NCBI GenBank assembly: GCA_023386155.1
Contig: JAEWKH010000147.1
Coordinates: 1-59,070, forward strand
DNA length: 59,070 nucleotides
Source of the DNA: Pseudomonadota bacterium
Lineage (GTDB): Bacteria > Pseudomonadota > Alphaproteobacteria > Rhizobiales > Beijerinckiaceae
Reading direction: 5' to 3'
The position numbers and the translations under genes were made by a program. Of the stretch, positions 24,617 to 32,569 are shown in pieces (the stretch's first letter is position 1; the number at the start of each line of letters is the position of its first letter). Below the pieces are notes generated by a model that saw nothing but the letters and a program-made list of their open reading frames with translations, made no database searches and was not told the origin of the DNA.

Positions 24617-25561
24617 ATGAAGCAAAGCCAGCAAACCACGCTTCGTGCTGCCGTGACCCTGGTCGGGACCGGAGTTCATTCCGGGGATGAAGTGAAGATG
24701 ATCCTTCATCCGGCTGAAGCGAACCATGGCATTGCTTTCCTGCGCACCGGCCTGCCGGGCGGCCTGGACCGATTGATCGACGCTCGGCACCTGGCGGTGA
24801 CCGCCACCGAGCTCTGCACGGTGATCGGCGACCGCGACACGGGCGCGGTCGCCACCATCGAGCACCTGATGGCGGCCCTGTCCGGCCTCGGCATCGACAA
24901 CGTTCTCGTCGAGATCGACGGCCCGGAGGTTCCGATCCTGGACGGCAGCGCGGCTCCCTACATCGATGCCATCGACCAGGTCGGCATCGCCGTTCAGGGG
25001 GCCACCCGCCGCTACCTCAAGGTTCTCAAGCCCGTCCGCGTCACGCAGGGCAAGGCTTTTGCCGAGCTTCTTCCCAATGAGCGGGCCTTCCGCCTGGACG
25101 TGGAGATCGACTTCCCCACCCCGGTGATCGGGCGCCAGCGCAAGGTCGTCGACCTTTCTCCCTCCGTTTTCCGCCGCGACATCTCCCGTGCCCGCACCTT
25201 CGGGTTCATGCGCGACGTGGAGAAGCTCTGGAGCGCCGGCTTCGCCCTGGGCGCTTCCCTCGAGAACACGGTCGCCATCGGCGACGACGGCATCATGAAC
25301 CCCGAGGGCCTGCGCTATGCGGACGAGTTCGTCCGCCACAAGCTGCTCGACGCGGTCGGTGACCTGTCCCTCGCCGGTCTGCCGCTGCTCGGCACCTACC
25401 GCTCCTATTGCGGCGGCCACCGCATGAACTTCTCGGTGCTCGAGGCCCTGTTCTCGAGCCGCGCCAACTACGCCATCGTGGACGCCGTCCCGCGTCGCGA
25501 GCCGTCCTATGCAGAGATCGGCAGCGTGGCGGCTTCGGTTCTGGCCCCGGAGATGCATTGA
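24617..25561 (+). CDS. lpxC: UDP-3-O-acyl-N-acetylglucosamine deacetylase LpxC
   Basis: The 314-residue zinc amidase has the two-domain LpxC fold. Visible are G-T-G-V-H-S-G near residue 17, the zinc ligand His83 in T-I-E-H-L-M-A-A-L, N-E-x-x-x-x-D substrate-side residues, R-H-K-L-L-D-A-V-G-D-L-S-L with zinc-binding His and Asp, and the catalytic His in G-G-H-R-M-N near 268. It catalyses the first committed step of lipid A synthesis. It follows ftsZ as in many proteobacteria but is separated by a terminator and a CtrA-type box, suggesting independent, possibly cell-cycle-linked expression. Confidence 0.97.
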   Translation: MKQSQQTTLRAAVTLVGTGVHSGDEVKMILHPAEANHGIAFLRTGLPGGLDRLIDARHLAVTATELCTVIGDRDTGAVATIEHLMAALSGLGIDNVLVEIDGPEVPILDGSAAPYIDAIDQVGIAVQGATRRYLKVLKPVRVTQGKAFAELLPNERAFRLDVEIDFPTPVIGRQRKVVDLSPSVFRRDISRARTFGFMRDVEKLWSAGFALGASLENTVAIGDDGIMNPEGLRYADEFVRHKLLDAVGDLSLAGLPLLGTYRSYCGGHRMNFSVLEALFSSRANYAIVDAVPRREPSYAEIGSVAASVLAPEMH

Positions 25562-25880
25562 GCGGGCTTCCGGCGGTCCCGGAGCCCCGTCCTATGCACA
25601 AGCGCCTATTGGCCGCATGATCCCATGCAGGCTTTCTTAATCCCTCTTGGGTAACAATGAGCCTCGGCCCGGAAGCGGAAGACGCTCCCGGGAAGCTATC
25701 CGGCGCTGTTCCTGCCGGCGCATCCGTGTGGGGCTGGCCCGGGGTCACTTCGGTGAGGACCGGATCCACTTTTCGCCCGATGCGCTAACGCAAGGGCTTG
25801 GCTCTGCCCCTATGCTTAGGATAAAGAACGCTCGGTGCATCGTTAAAACATCGGGCACAGTTTTTGGAGGACCGCGAGGC
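25562..25880 (+). other. Intergenic region upstream of bamD, with a half repeat
   Basis: No gene is supported in this stretch. A single, reversed half copy of unit A of the dispersed repeat family lies at 25758-25790 (CGGATCCACTTTTCGCCCG, then ATGCGCTAACG). TTTTTGGAGG just before ATG 25881 is a strong ribosome-binding site for bamD. A promoter is expected between 25790 and 25860, but none is clear to me. Confidence 0.5.
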
Positions 25881-26777
25881 ATGTCGTTCGCGAAGGCTTA
25901 TTCAGGTATGAAAGGCGCGACTGGCCGCGCTCTGATCCTCGGGGTCTGCGCCTTGGGGCTCGCCGGCTGCGAATCCCTTTCGTCGCTGAATCCGTTCGAC
26001 AAGAGCGAGACCTACAAGCCCGAGATCGTCTCGAACGCGCCGGCGGAGGAGGTCTACAACGACGGCCTCGCCCGGGTGCAGAAGGGCGACTTCGACGGCG
26101 CGGTGAAGAAGTTCAGCAGCCTCGACAAGCAGTATCCCTACACGGAATGGGCCCGCAAAGGGCTGATCATGGAGGCCTATGCCAATTACGAGGGCGGCTT
26201 CTATGAGGAATCCATCACGGCTTCCAGGCGCTACCTTCAGAGCTATCCCAACACGTCCGATGCGGCCTATGCCCAGTACCTGATGGCCTCGTCCTATTAC
26301 GACCAGATCCCGGACATCACCCGCGATCAGGAAAAGTCCGAGCGCGCCATCCTGGCCCTGCAGGAGCTGATCCAGCGCTACCCGAGCTCCGAGTACGTGG
26401 GGGATGCGCGGAAGAAGCTCCAGGTCGCCAGCGATCAGCTCGCCGGCAAGGAACTGGAGGTCGGGCGCTTCTACCTGCAGAAGCGCAACTACGCGGGCGC
26501 CATCAACCGCTTCCGCAACGTGGTTTCGCGCTACCAGACGACCCGCCACGTGGAAGAGGCCCTCCAGCGCCTCACCGAGGCCTACATGGCCATGGGCATC
26601 GTCAACGAGGCGCAGACCGCCGCCGCCGTTCTCGGCCACAACTTCCCCGACAGTCCTTGGTACAAGGACGCCCATGCCCTGCTGACCAAGGGCGGCGTCG
26701 AGCCGCGCGAGAATTCCGAATCCTGGATCAGCAAGGCCTTCCGCGGCGTCCCCCAGGTCAGTCAGCGCACGGGCTAA
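25881..26777 (+). CDS. bamD: Outer membrane assembly lipoprotein BamD
   Basis: The start is ATG 25881, after GGAGG; the frame is open further upstream through the intergenic repeat, but this is not coding. The 298-residue protein has a lipoprotein signal with lipobox L-A-G-C (Cys30) and then five tetratricopeptide-like repeats from about residue 50, beginning A-E-E-V-Y-N-D-G-L-A-R-V-Q-K-G-D-F and including Y-P-Y-T-E-W-A-R-K and Y-P-S-S-E-Y-V. BamD is the essential partner of BamA in inserting outer-membrane beta-barrels. recN follows after 12 bases. Confidence 0.95.
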   Translation: MSFAKAYSGMKGATGRALILGVCALGLAGCESLSSLNPFDKSETYKPEIVSNAPAEEVYNDGLARVQKGDFDGAVKKFSSLDKQYPYTEWARKGLIMEAYANYEGGFYEESITASRRYLQSYPNTSDAAYAQYLMASSYYDQIPDITRDQEKSERAILALQELIQRYPSSEYVGDARKKLQVASDQLAGKELEVGRFYLQKRNYAGAINRFRNVVSRYQTTRHVEEALQRLTEAYMAMGIVNEAQTAAAVLGHNFPDSPWYKDAHALLTKGGVEPRENSESWISKAFRGVPQVSQRTG

Positions 26778-26789
26778 GCCTCAGCTTCC

Positions 26790-28466
26790 ATGCTCATCCA
26801 GCTGGCGATCCGCGATATCGTCCTCATCGACAGGCTTGAGCTCCACTTCCATGAGGGGCTGAGCGTCCTCACGGGTGAGACGGGCGCTGGCAAGTCCATC
26901 CTGCTCGATGCCTTCGCCCTGGCCCTCGGCGGCCGCGGCGACGGCAGCCTCGTGCGCCACGGCGAAGCCCAGGGGCAGGTCACGGCGGTCTTCGATTGTC
27001 CCCTCGACCATCCCGCCCGCCGCATCGCCGCGGAGGCCGACATCGACATGGAAGGCGACCTGATCCTGCGCCGCGTCCAGGTGTCGGACGGGCGCACCCG
27101 CGCCTTCGTCAACGACCAGCCCGTCAGCGTGCAGGTGCTCAAGGCCATCGGCGCGACCCTGGTCGAGATCCACGGCCAGCACGACGACCGCGCCCTCGTC
27201 GATCCCGCCACGCACCGGGCGATCCTCGACGCCTTCGGGGGCCTGTCGGGCGAGATCCAGGCGGTGGCCGAGGCCTCGCGCCGGGTCCGCGAGGCGCGCC
27301 ATGCCCTGCACGAGCACCGCAACCGCATCGAGAAGGCCCGCAAGGAGGCCGATTTCCTGCGCCACGCCGTCGAGGAGCTGACGACGCTCAACCCGCAAGC
27401 GGGCGAGGAGGAGACCCTGGCCGAGCGCCGCGTGGTCATGATGCAGTCCGAAAAGGTGGCCCAGGACCTCAACGAGGCCTATGACGTCGTCGCGGGCAAC
27501 ACGTCCCCGGTCAACGAGCTCTCGGCCGCCGTGCGCAAGCTGGAGCGCCGCGGCGCCCAGGCGCCGTCCCTCGTCGAGCCCAGCGTGAAGGCCCTCGACG
27601 CCGCGCTCGTCGCCATCGACGAGGCGAGGGCGGCTCTCGAGGAGGCGATCCGCGCCACCGAGTACGATCCCCGCGAGCTGGAGCAGACGGAGGAGCGCCT
27701 CTTCGCCCTGCGCGCCGCCGCCCGCAAATACGACGTTCCCGCAGACGAGCTCGCCGCCCTGCGCCAGCGCTTCGAGGCGGATGTCGCGGCCATCGATGCG
27801 GGCGAGGAGCAGCTCGGCGCCCTGGAGAAGGCCCTCAAGGATGCCGACGAGGCCTATGTGAAGGCCGCCAAGGCCCTCTCCGCGGGCCGGAAGAAGGCCG
27901 CGCAGGCGCTCGATGCCGCCGTCCAGGCCGAGCTGCCGCCCCTCAAGCTGGAGCGGGCCCGGTTCATCACGGACATGCAGATCGACGAGACCAGCCGCGA
28001 TCCGGCCGGCTTCGAGCGGGTCGAGTTCTGGGCCCAGACCAACCCGGGCACCCGTCCCGGCCCCCTGATGAAGGTGGCCTCGGGCGGCGAGCTGTCCCGT
28101 TTCATGCTGGCCCTGAAGGTGGTGCTGGCCGACAAGGGCTCGGCCCCGACCCTGGTCTTCGACGAGATCGACACCGGCGTCGGCGGCGCGGTGGCGGACG
28201 CCATCGGCCAGCGGCTCGCCCGCCTGGCGCAGAAGGTGCAGGTTATGGCCGTCACCCACGCGCCACAGGTCGCCGCCAAGGCCGGCAGCCACTTCCTCAT
28301 CGCCAAGGAAGGCGTACGCGGAACCGAGGACCGGGTCGCCACCCGGGTGATCCCGCTCGAAGCGACGCCGCGCCGGGAAGAGATCGCCCGCATGCTGGCC
28401 GGCGCGACGATCACCGAGGAAGCCCGCGCGGCCGCGGCGCGCCTGCTGGAGGCGGCTGCGCATTAA
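26790..28466 (+). CDS. recN: DNA repair protein RecN
   Basis: The 558-residue SMC-like ATPase has Walker A G-E-T-G-A-G-K-S at residues 29-36, a Q-loop region E-I-H-G-Q-H-D near 130, and two long coiled-coil arms (about 150-350) rich in Ala, Glu, Arg and Leu. The C-terminal half has the signature V-A-S-G-G-E-L-S-R near 430 and Walker B T-L-V-F-D-E-I-D-T-G-V-G-G near 453. RecN holds sister DNA together during double-strand-break repair. It is downstream of bamD with a short gap, a common alphaproteobacterial arrangement, and converges on the DUF899 gene. Confidence 0.96.
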   Translation: MLIQLAIRDIVLIDRLELHFHEGLSVLTGETGAGKSILLDAFALALGGRGDGSLVRHGEAQGQVTAVFDCPLDHPARRIAAEADIDMEGDLILRRVQVSDGRTRAFVNDQPVSVQVLKAIGATLVEIHGQHDDRALVDPATHRAILDAFGGLSGEIQAVAEASRRVREARHALHEHRNRIEKARKEADFLRHAVEELTTLNPQAGEEETLAERRVVMMQSEKVAQDLNEAYDVVAGNTSPVNELSAAVRKLERRGAQAPSLVEPSVKALDAALVAIDEARAALEEAIRATEYDPRELEQTEERLFALRAAARKYDVPADELAALRQRFEADVAAIDAGEEQLGALEKALKDADEAYVKAAKALSAGRKKAAQALDAAVQAELPPLKLERARFITDMQIDETSRDPAGFERVEFWAQTNPGTRPGPLMKVASGGELSRFMLALKVVLADKGSAPTLVFDEIDTGVGGAVADAIGQRLARLAQKVQVMAVTHAPQVAAKAGSHFLIAKEGVRGTEDRVATRVIPLEATPRREEIARMLAGATITEEARAAAARLLEAAAH

Positions 28467-28483
28467 CGGGTGCCGGCGGTCCG

Positions 28484-28504
28484 ACCTCTCCCCACGGGAG
28501 AGGT
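28484..28504. repeat. GC-rich hairpin after recN
   Basis: ACCTCTCCC and GGGAGAGGT form a perfect nine-bp stem around CAC. No T-run follows, so it may be a REP-like element rather than a classical terminator. A similar stem without a T-run (CTCCCCATC at 28563-28571 with GATGGGGAG at 28586-28594) lies in the same gene-free stretch, 28467-28650. Confidence 0.55.
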
Positions 28505-28650
28505 GAGCAGCTGAAGACGCTGTGCTCTCTTGAGATTGGCCATCGCTTACACCTCCAACTCCTCCCCATCGCAGGCAGGCCTGAGATGGGGAGAACAGCT
28601 TGTCGGCGCTTCACAGTATCGGGCCGGCCATGACGGGAGGGTTTCTCCCA

Positions 28651-29355
28651 TCACACTCCGTAACTCAACTTCGGATACCAATCCGTGCCGCGTCCCTCGG
28701 GCGTCATGTCGAGTACGTTCCACAGGGGCGCGAGATCGGGGGCGCCACGGGGATCCTGGCCGGGATCGGCGGAATCGCCGGTCATCTCGCCGCTCCAGAA
28801 GTGGCGGATGGTCCCGTCGCGTCGGGTGAAGACGTTGAAGCTCGGGACTTCCGACCCGTCCGGGAGCACTCCGTGATAATCGCGGGAATAGTCGCCGTTG
28901 AGATCCGAATAGAGCTTCAGGTTTGTCCAGCCGCGCTCCTTCTTCCAGGCGACCAGCCGGGCAATCGGCGAGCGGGCCACGACGGCGAGTGCCATGCGCT
29001 GCCGGATGTCGGCGCCATTGCCTTCGAGCGCCCCGAGCAGGTTGGTGCACATGGGGCAGGGGCGCTCCCGCTGCGGGCCGAACATGTAGCTGTAGACGGC
29101 GAGCGATGGCTTGTCGCCGAAGAGTTCGGCGAAGCTGGCGGGGCCATCCTCGCCTTCGAACCGGTAGTCGCCGGTCACCTCGCCGCCGGGCGGCAGGGCC
29201 CGGCGCTGGGCCGCCACGCGCTCCAGGTGGCGGCGTAACTCGATCTCCTCCGCCAGCAGAGCCGTGCGCGCTGCACGGTATTCGGCGCTTTCGTTCGGAA
29301 ACCGCACCGGCGAGCGGCGCGCGAGTTCTGCGGCGGGAACGAGCGTGTCGGGCAT
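28651..29355 (-). CDS. DUF899 thioredoxin-like protein
   Basis: The start at ATG 29355 has GGAG seven bases upstream; the same frame stays open upstream through repeats and part of the next gene but is not coding there. The 234-residue protein matches the DUF899 family. Its N-terminal helical part (A-R-R-S-P-V-R-F-P-N-E-S-A-E-Y-R-A-A-R) leads to a thioredoxin-like fold with Y-M-F-G-P-Q-R-E-R-P-C-P-M-C-T, in which C-P-M-C looks like a redox or peroxidatic motif. F-N-V-F-T-R-R-D-G and H-F-W-S-G-E-M follow. The biochemical role is unknown. It is the last of four minus-strand genes but is separated from the GST gene by a repeat pair. Confidence 0.88.
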   Translation of the reverse strand: MPDTLVPAAELARRSPVRFPNESAEYRAARTALLAEEIELRRHLERVAAQRRALPPGGEVTGDYRFEGEDGPASFAELFGDKPSLAVYSYMFGPQRERPCPMCTNLLGALEGNGADIRQRMALAVVARSPIARLVAWKKERGWTNLKLYSDLNGDYSRDYHGVLPDGSEVPSFNVFTRRDGTIRHFWSGEMTGDSADPGQDPRGAPDLAPLWNVLDMTPEGRGTDWYPKLSYGV

Positions 29356-29383
29356 GGGATGCTCCGTGGTGAGGTCCGCGTTA

Positions 29384-29495
29384 GCGCATCGTGCGAAAAA
29401 GTGGACCCGGTTTTTCGCAATCGACGATGCGCCAGCCAAGAGAGGAAGCATCGGATCAATCCCAAAAGTGCAAGTCCACTTTTGGGTCCGATGCT
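29384..29495. repeat. Dispersed palindromic repeat, A+B pair (locus 2)
   Basis: Unit A: GCGCATCG (29384-29391) pairs with CGATGCGC (29425-29432), and TGCGAAAAA (29392-29400) pairs with TTTTTCGCA (29411-29419) around GTGGACCCGG. The joint CAGCCAAGAGAGGA matches locus 1. Unit B: AGCATCGGA (29447-29455) with TCCGATGCT (29487-29495), inside which CCCAAAAGTG pairs with CACTTTTGGG. It fills the gap between the DUF899 and GST genes. Confidence 0.9.
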
Positions 29496-29516
29496 CTGGT
29501 TCTTCCGGCGATCCGG

Positions 29517-30170
29517 TCAGCCTGCCGGCGCGTTTTCCCGGAAGGGCTGCAGCTGAGCCTCTAGGGCACGCCTGAAGGCCGGCCGCTCCGTGCACCGGCG
29601 GACATAGGCGCCCAGATTGGCATAACGCTCCAGAAGCCCCGTCTCGACGAGCTCGCGCAGCACCATGGCCATCATCAGGTCGCCGGCGGTGAAACGGTCT
29701 TCGAGATACTCCCGCTCGCCGAGCCAGGCACTGAGCGCGGCGAGGCGCTTGCACAGCATCGCCTCGGCCTGCGGACGCCGTTCCTTCGTCCAGGCCTCGC
29801 CAGCATGGAAGACGTCGAGCTGAACCAGGTTCTGCACATGCGGCTCGACCGAGTTCAGCGCTGCGATCACCCAGGTCATGACCCGCGCGCGGCCCGCTTC
29901 GTCCGCCGGCGAGAGCGCCTCGGACCGCATCGCGATATGCAGCACGATCGCGCCGGATTCGAAGATCTCGACGGCGTCGTCCCTGTAGGCGGGCACCTGA
30001 CCGAAGGGCTGCCATTCCCGATAGTCGCTGGAGGCCTGGATCGTGGGGTCTATCAGCGTCGACTCATAGGGAAGACCGGCTTCCTCGAGGGCCCAGCGGA
30101 CGCGAAGATCGCGGACATAGCCCTGCGCGAAGGGCGGAACCCATTTGAAGGCGGAAACATGGATGTTCAT
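29517..30170 (-). CDS. Glutathione S-transferase family protein
   Basis: The 217-residue protein has an N-terminal thioredoxin-like GST domain, with the active-site region in P-P-F-A-Q-G-Y-V-R-D-L-R-V-R-W-A-L-E-E-A-G and the glutathione-binding G-Q-V-P-A-Y and F-E-S-G-A-I-V near residue 70. The C-terminal helical domain contains R-F-T-A-G-D-L-M-M-A near 162, the N-capping box motif of GSTs. The catalytic Ser/Tyr/Cys is not obvious, so the chemistry is open. It lies 15 bases behind the VOC gene in the minus-strand group divergent from marR, a context of small-molecule detoxification. Confidence 0.9.
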   Translation of the reverse strand: MNIHVSAFKWVPPFAQGYVRDLRVRWALEEAGLPYESTLIDPTIQASSDYREWQPFGQVPAYRDDAVEIFESGAIVLHIAMRSEALSPADEAGRARVMTWVIAALNSVEPHVQNLVQLDVFHAGEAWTKERRPQAEAMLCKRLAALSAWLGEREYLEDRFTAGDLMMAMVLRELVETGLLERYANLGAYVRRCTERPAFRRALEAQLQPFRENAPAG

Positions 30171-30185
30171 GGGAGCCTCCCGAGG

Positions 30186-30962
30186 TCAGGACTTGCGCGG
30201 GCCGACGAGGCCGAACATGGCCCCCTGCGGATCGCCGGCGACGATGATGAAGACGCCGCCCGGCACTTCGGCCGGACCGTAATGGATCGTGCCGCCATTG
30301 CCGGAGACGGCCTTCGCCGCCGCATCGATGTCCTCGACGCCGAAATAGAAGGTCCAGGCCGGGGGCGGCCCCTCCGGCATGCGCCTCATGACGGCCCCGA
30401 TGGTCTGGCCGCGATGGGTGATGAACTGGTAATCGCCCATCTCGCCCATCGGCATGGCGTCGCCCTTCTCCCAGCCGAAGCGGGCCTTGTAGAAGGCCAG
30501 CGCGGCCGCCGGATCGGTGGTGGACAGCTCGTTCCAGTTGCAATGGCCGAACTGGTTCTGGTCGAAGGCCGTGCTCGTCCCGTCCACGGCGCCGCGCATC
30601 ACGTAGAACATGACCCCTTGCGGATCGGTGAGCATCGCGAAGCGGCCGACGCCGGGAATGTCCGTCGGCGGCATGTGCTGGGTGCCGCCGTCGCGGACGA
30701 TCTCGGCGGCAATCCTGTCGACATCGTCGACCCCGACATAGCCGAGCCAGGTCGGGCGCATGCCCGCGCGTTCGGCGCCGTCCGGAAAGGGCATCAGCCC
30801 GCCGACATCCTCGCCGCGGATCGCGAGGATCCTGTAGCCGCGGTCGGAGCCTTCCGCCGCGCGCGTCTGCCAGCCGATGACCGCGCCGTAGAAGCGCGCG
30901 GCCGCATCGGCATCCCGCGTCAGGAGCTCATACCAGATGAAATCGCCGTGATGGTTGGCCAT
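30186..30962 (-). CDS. Two-domain VOC (glyoxalase/bleomycin-resistance) protein
   Basis: The start is ATG 30962, giving 258 residues. Two vicinal-oxygen-chelate modules are visible. The first begins MANHHGDFIWYELLTRDADA and ends R-F-A-M-L-T-D-P-Q-G-V-M-F. The second begins H-C-N-W-N-E-L-S-T-T-D-P and ends I-V-A-G-D-P-Q-G-A-M-F-G-L. Such tandem VOC proteins include hydroxylases, lyases and antibiotic-binding proteins, and the substrate cannot be assigned. It begins eight bases after the DUF1428 stop and is followed closely by the GST gene, so the three probably share a transcript. Confidence 0.9.
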   Translation of the reverse strand: MANHHGDFIWYELLTRDADAAARFYGAVIGWQTRAAEGSDRGYRILAIRGEDVGGLMPFPDGAERAGMRPTWLGYVGVDDVDRIAAEIVRDGGTQHMPPTDIPGVGRFAMLTDPQGVMFYVMRGAVDGTSTAFDQNQFGHCNWNELSTTDPAAALAFYKARFGWEKGDAMPMGEMGDYQFITHRGQTIGAVMRRMPEGPPPAWTFYFGVEDIDAAAKAVSGNGGTIHYGPAEVPGGVFIIVAGDPQGAMFGLVGPRKS

Positions 30963-30970
30963 TCGACACC

Positions 30971-31324
30971 TCACACATCGAGGATCGGCATGAAGCCGCC
31001 GAAGATCATGCGCTTGCCGTCGAAGGGCATCTGCTCGCCCATCGCCTGCATGCGCGGATCGGTCATGATCTTCTGGTTCGCGGCGTCGCGGACCTCCTTC
31101 GAGGGATACTCGATCCAGCTGAACACCACGACCTCGCCGTCCTTGGCATCCACGGCCCGGCGGAAATCCGTGAGCTTGCCGTCCGGCACGTCGTCGCCCC
31201 AGCATTCGACCATCCGGGTCGCGCCGAATTCCTTGAACAGGGGAGCGGCCTCGGCCGCGTGCTTGCGATAGGTTTCCTTCTTGTCCGCCGGCACGGCGAG
31301 CACGAAGCCATCGACATACTTCAT
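30971..31324 (-). CDS. DUF1428 family protein
   Basis: The start is taken at ATG 31324 (MKYVDGFVLAVPADKKETYR), giving 117 residues; GGGAG lies just upstream, and a longer frame is open but unsupported. The sequence is typical of DUF1428, a ferredoxin-like dimeric alpha/beta-barrel family: W-G-D-D-V-P-D-G-K-L-T-D-F-R-R-A-V, then V-V-F-S-W-I-E-Y-P-S-K and the C-terminal F-D-G-K-R-M-I-F-G-G-F. Function is unknown; a small-molecule-binding or monooxygenase-like fold is likely. It is the first gene of the minus-strand set divergent from marR. Confidence 0.9.
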   Translation of the reverse strand: MKYVDGFVLAVPADKKETYRKHAAEAAPLFKEFGATRMVECWGDDVPDGKLTDFRRAVDAKDGEVVVFSWIEYPSKEVRDAANQKIMTDPRMQAMGEQMPFDGKRMIFGGFMPILDV

Positions 31325-31389
31325 CGCGTATCTCCCTTGGATTGTTCGGCTGCTGAGTCGATCGCGAGGCGCCGGGGCGCCCGTTTTTC

Positions 31390-31417
31390 TTGACAAATAA
31401 GTTGATATCAACATAAT
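31390..31417 (+). promoter_or_regulatory. Promoter and palindromic operator of the marR gene
   Basis: TTGACA at 31390-31395 and CATAAT at 31412-31417 are separated by 16 bases. The spacer carries a perfect 12-base palindrome, GTTGATATCAAC, at 31401-31412. The predicted transcription start falls at or within one or two bases of the marR ATG (31424). Binding of the MarR product to the palindrome is inferred from position. Confidence 0.7.
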
Positions 31418-31423
31418 TAGGCC

Positions 31424-31900
31424 ATGTCAAACCTCCGAGACGTTCCCTTCGAGACGACCCATCTGGTGCGCGACACCTGCCTGTGCCTGCATGTGCAGCG
31501 CGCCGCCCGCACCCTGTCGCGCCTGTTCGACGAAGCGCTGCGGCCGGTCGGACTCACGTCCGGGCAATTCTCGCTGCTGAACGCCCTCAACCGTCCCGCG
31601 CCGCCCGCGATCGCCCCGGTGGCGCAACTCCTGGCCATGGACCGGACCACCCTGACCGCCGCCCTGAAGCCCCTGGAGCGCGACGGCCTCGTGGCCATTG
31701 CCCGGGACCCCGACGACCGGCGCAGCCGCCTGCTGCTGCTCACCGCCAAGGGCAGGGAGGTCCTGGCCTCCGCCATCCCGATCTGGCGCAATCTCCATGG
31801 CGCCATCGAGGCCGGAATGGCAGGACTCGAGCCGGACGACCTGCGCGGTGCGCTGAGGGGCCTGTCAGCATCAGCACCGGCCAGGGCGGCTGAAAGCTGA
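31424..31900 (+). CDS. MarR-family transcriptional regulator
   Basis: The 158-residue protein has the MarR winged-helix fold: C-L-C-L-H-V-Q-R-A-A-R-T-L-S-R-L-F near residues 20-36, L-T-S-G-Q-F-S-L-L-N-A-L, the recognition region L-L-A-M-D-R-T-T-L-T-A-A-L-K-P-L near 70, and the wing D-P-D-D-R-R-S-R-L-L-L-L-T near 98. Two cysteines near the N terminus (residues 19 and 21) could sense oxidants. It is divergent from the DUF1428-VOC-GST genes with a 99-base gap. There is no real ribosome-binding site, so the mRNA may be leaderless. Likely role: a repressor of itself and the divergent genes in response to a small ligand or stress. Confidence 0.92.
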   Translation: MSNLRDVPFETTHLVRDTCLCLHVQRAARTLSRLFDEALRPVGLTSGQFSLLNALNRPAPPAIAPVAQLLAMDRTTLTAALKPLERDGLVAIARDPDDRRSRLLLLTAKGREVLASAIPIWRNLHGAIEAGMAGLEPDDLRGALRGLSASAPARAAES

Positions 31901-32569
31901 TGGTCCGTTAGGCTGTCGGGGGAGGGAGGCTGTACCGGTTCATCCCCCGAGGGTCGCGGGCCAACCAGGGATCGTCGGCCAGGCGCGCCGCCTCTCCCTC
32001 GCCCGGGCGGGAGAGGGCCGGGGTGAGGGCAGGCCGGTGCCGATGAGGGTGTCTTTGCTTTCCCCTCAGGCCTCATCTGAGAGTCCGGCTCATCCCGCGA
32101 TGCGAGGCGCAGGCGTCTTTCCCTCCCCCTTGTGGGGAGGGATTAAGGGTGGGGGTGTGAGCGATAGCCTATCTGGGTCAGGCGCCCACACCCCCACCTC
32201 CACCTCCTCCCCACAAGGGGGAGGAGAGCTTCCGGCGATCCTGCGAACAATGTTCTCACTTTGTTCTTGACAGGCAGGACAAGCTCGGCTATATCATTGC
32301 CCATCCCCGCCCGACGAGGGACGCGCTTCGCGAGGCGTCACGAGTGTCGGGGCAGGGAGCGGGCCTGCCGGACGGCGTACGCAGCCGCCCGGGCAGGAGG
32401 CCCTTGGCAGCCATGTGCGGGTCCAAGTCGAAACGCCTAAAAATCCCGCGTGCGAGGCGCCCTCCGGCTCTTCCACTTACCATACCCATCGAGCCGGATG
32501 CCCTCGCACCTCCCCTCGACCCTTCAAGCCCGGCCCCGCAAGGCTCAGGGCCTGAAGGTGCTGGAGTTT
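31901..32569. other. Gene-free region with large GC-rich inverted repeats
   Basis: No convincing gene was found. One hairpin is CCTCTCCC (31991-31998) with GGGAGAGG (32009-32016). A larger structure pairs the segment 32121-32163 with 32183-32228. Within it, CCCTCCCC/GGGGAGGG (32121-32128, 32134-32141) and CTCCTCCCC/GGGGAGGAG (32204-32212, 32218-32226) are themselves hairpins. Such C-T-C-C-C-C repeats are common between genes in this bacterial group. The part at 32240-32569 has short open frames on both strands but no codon signal or homology that I recognise. Confidence 0.6.

Noticed and set aside
26781..28463. A 560-codon open frame antisense to recN
   Set aside because: It mirrors recN almost exactly, a usual by-product of high-GC codon bias, and its translation resembles no protein family.
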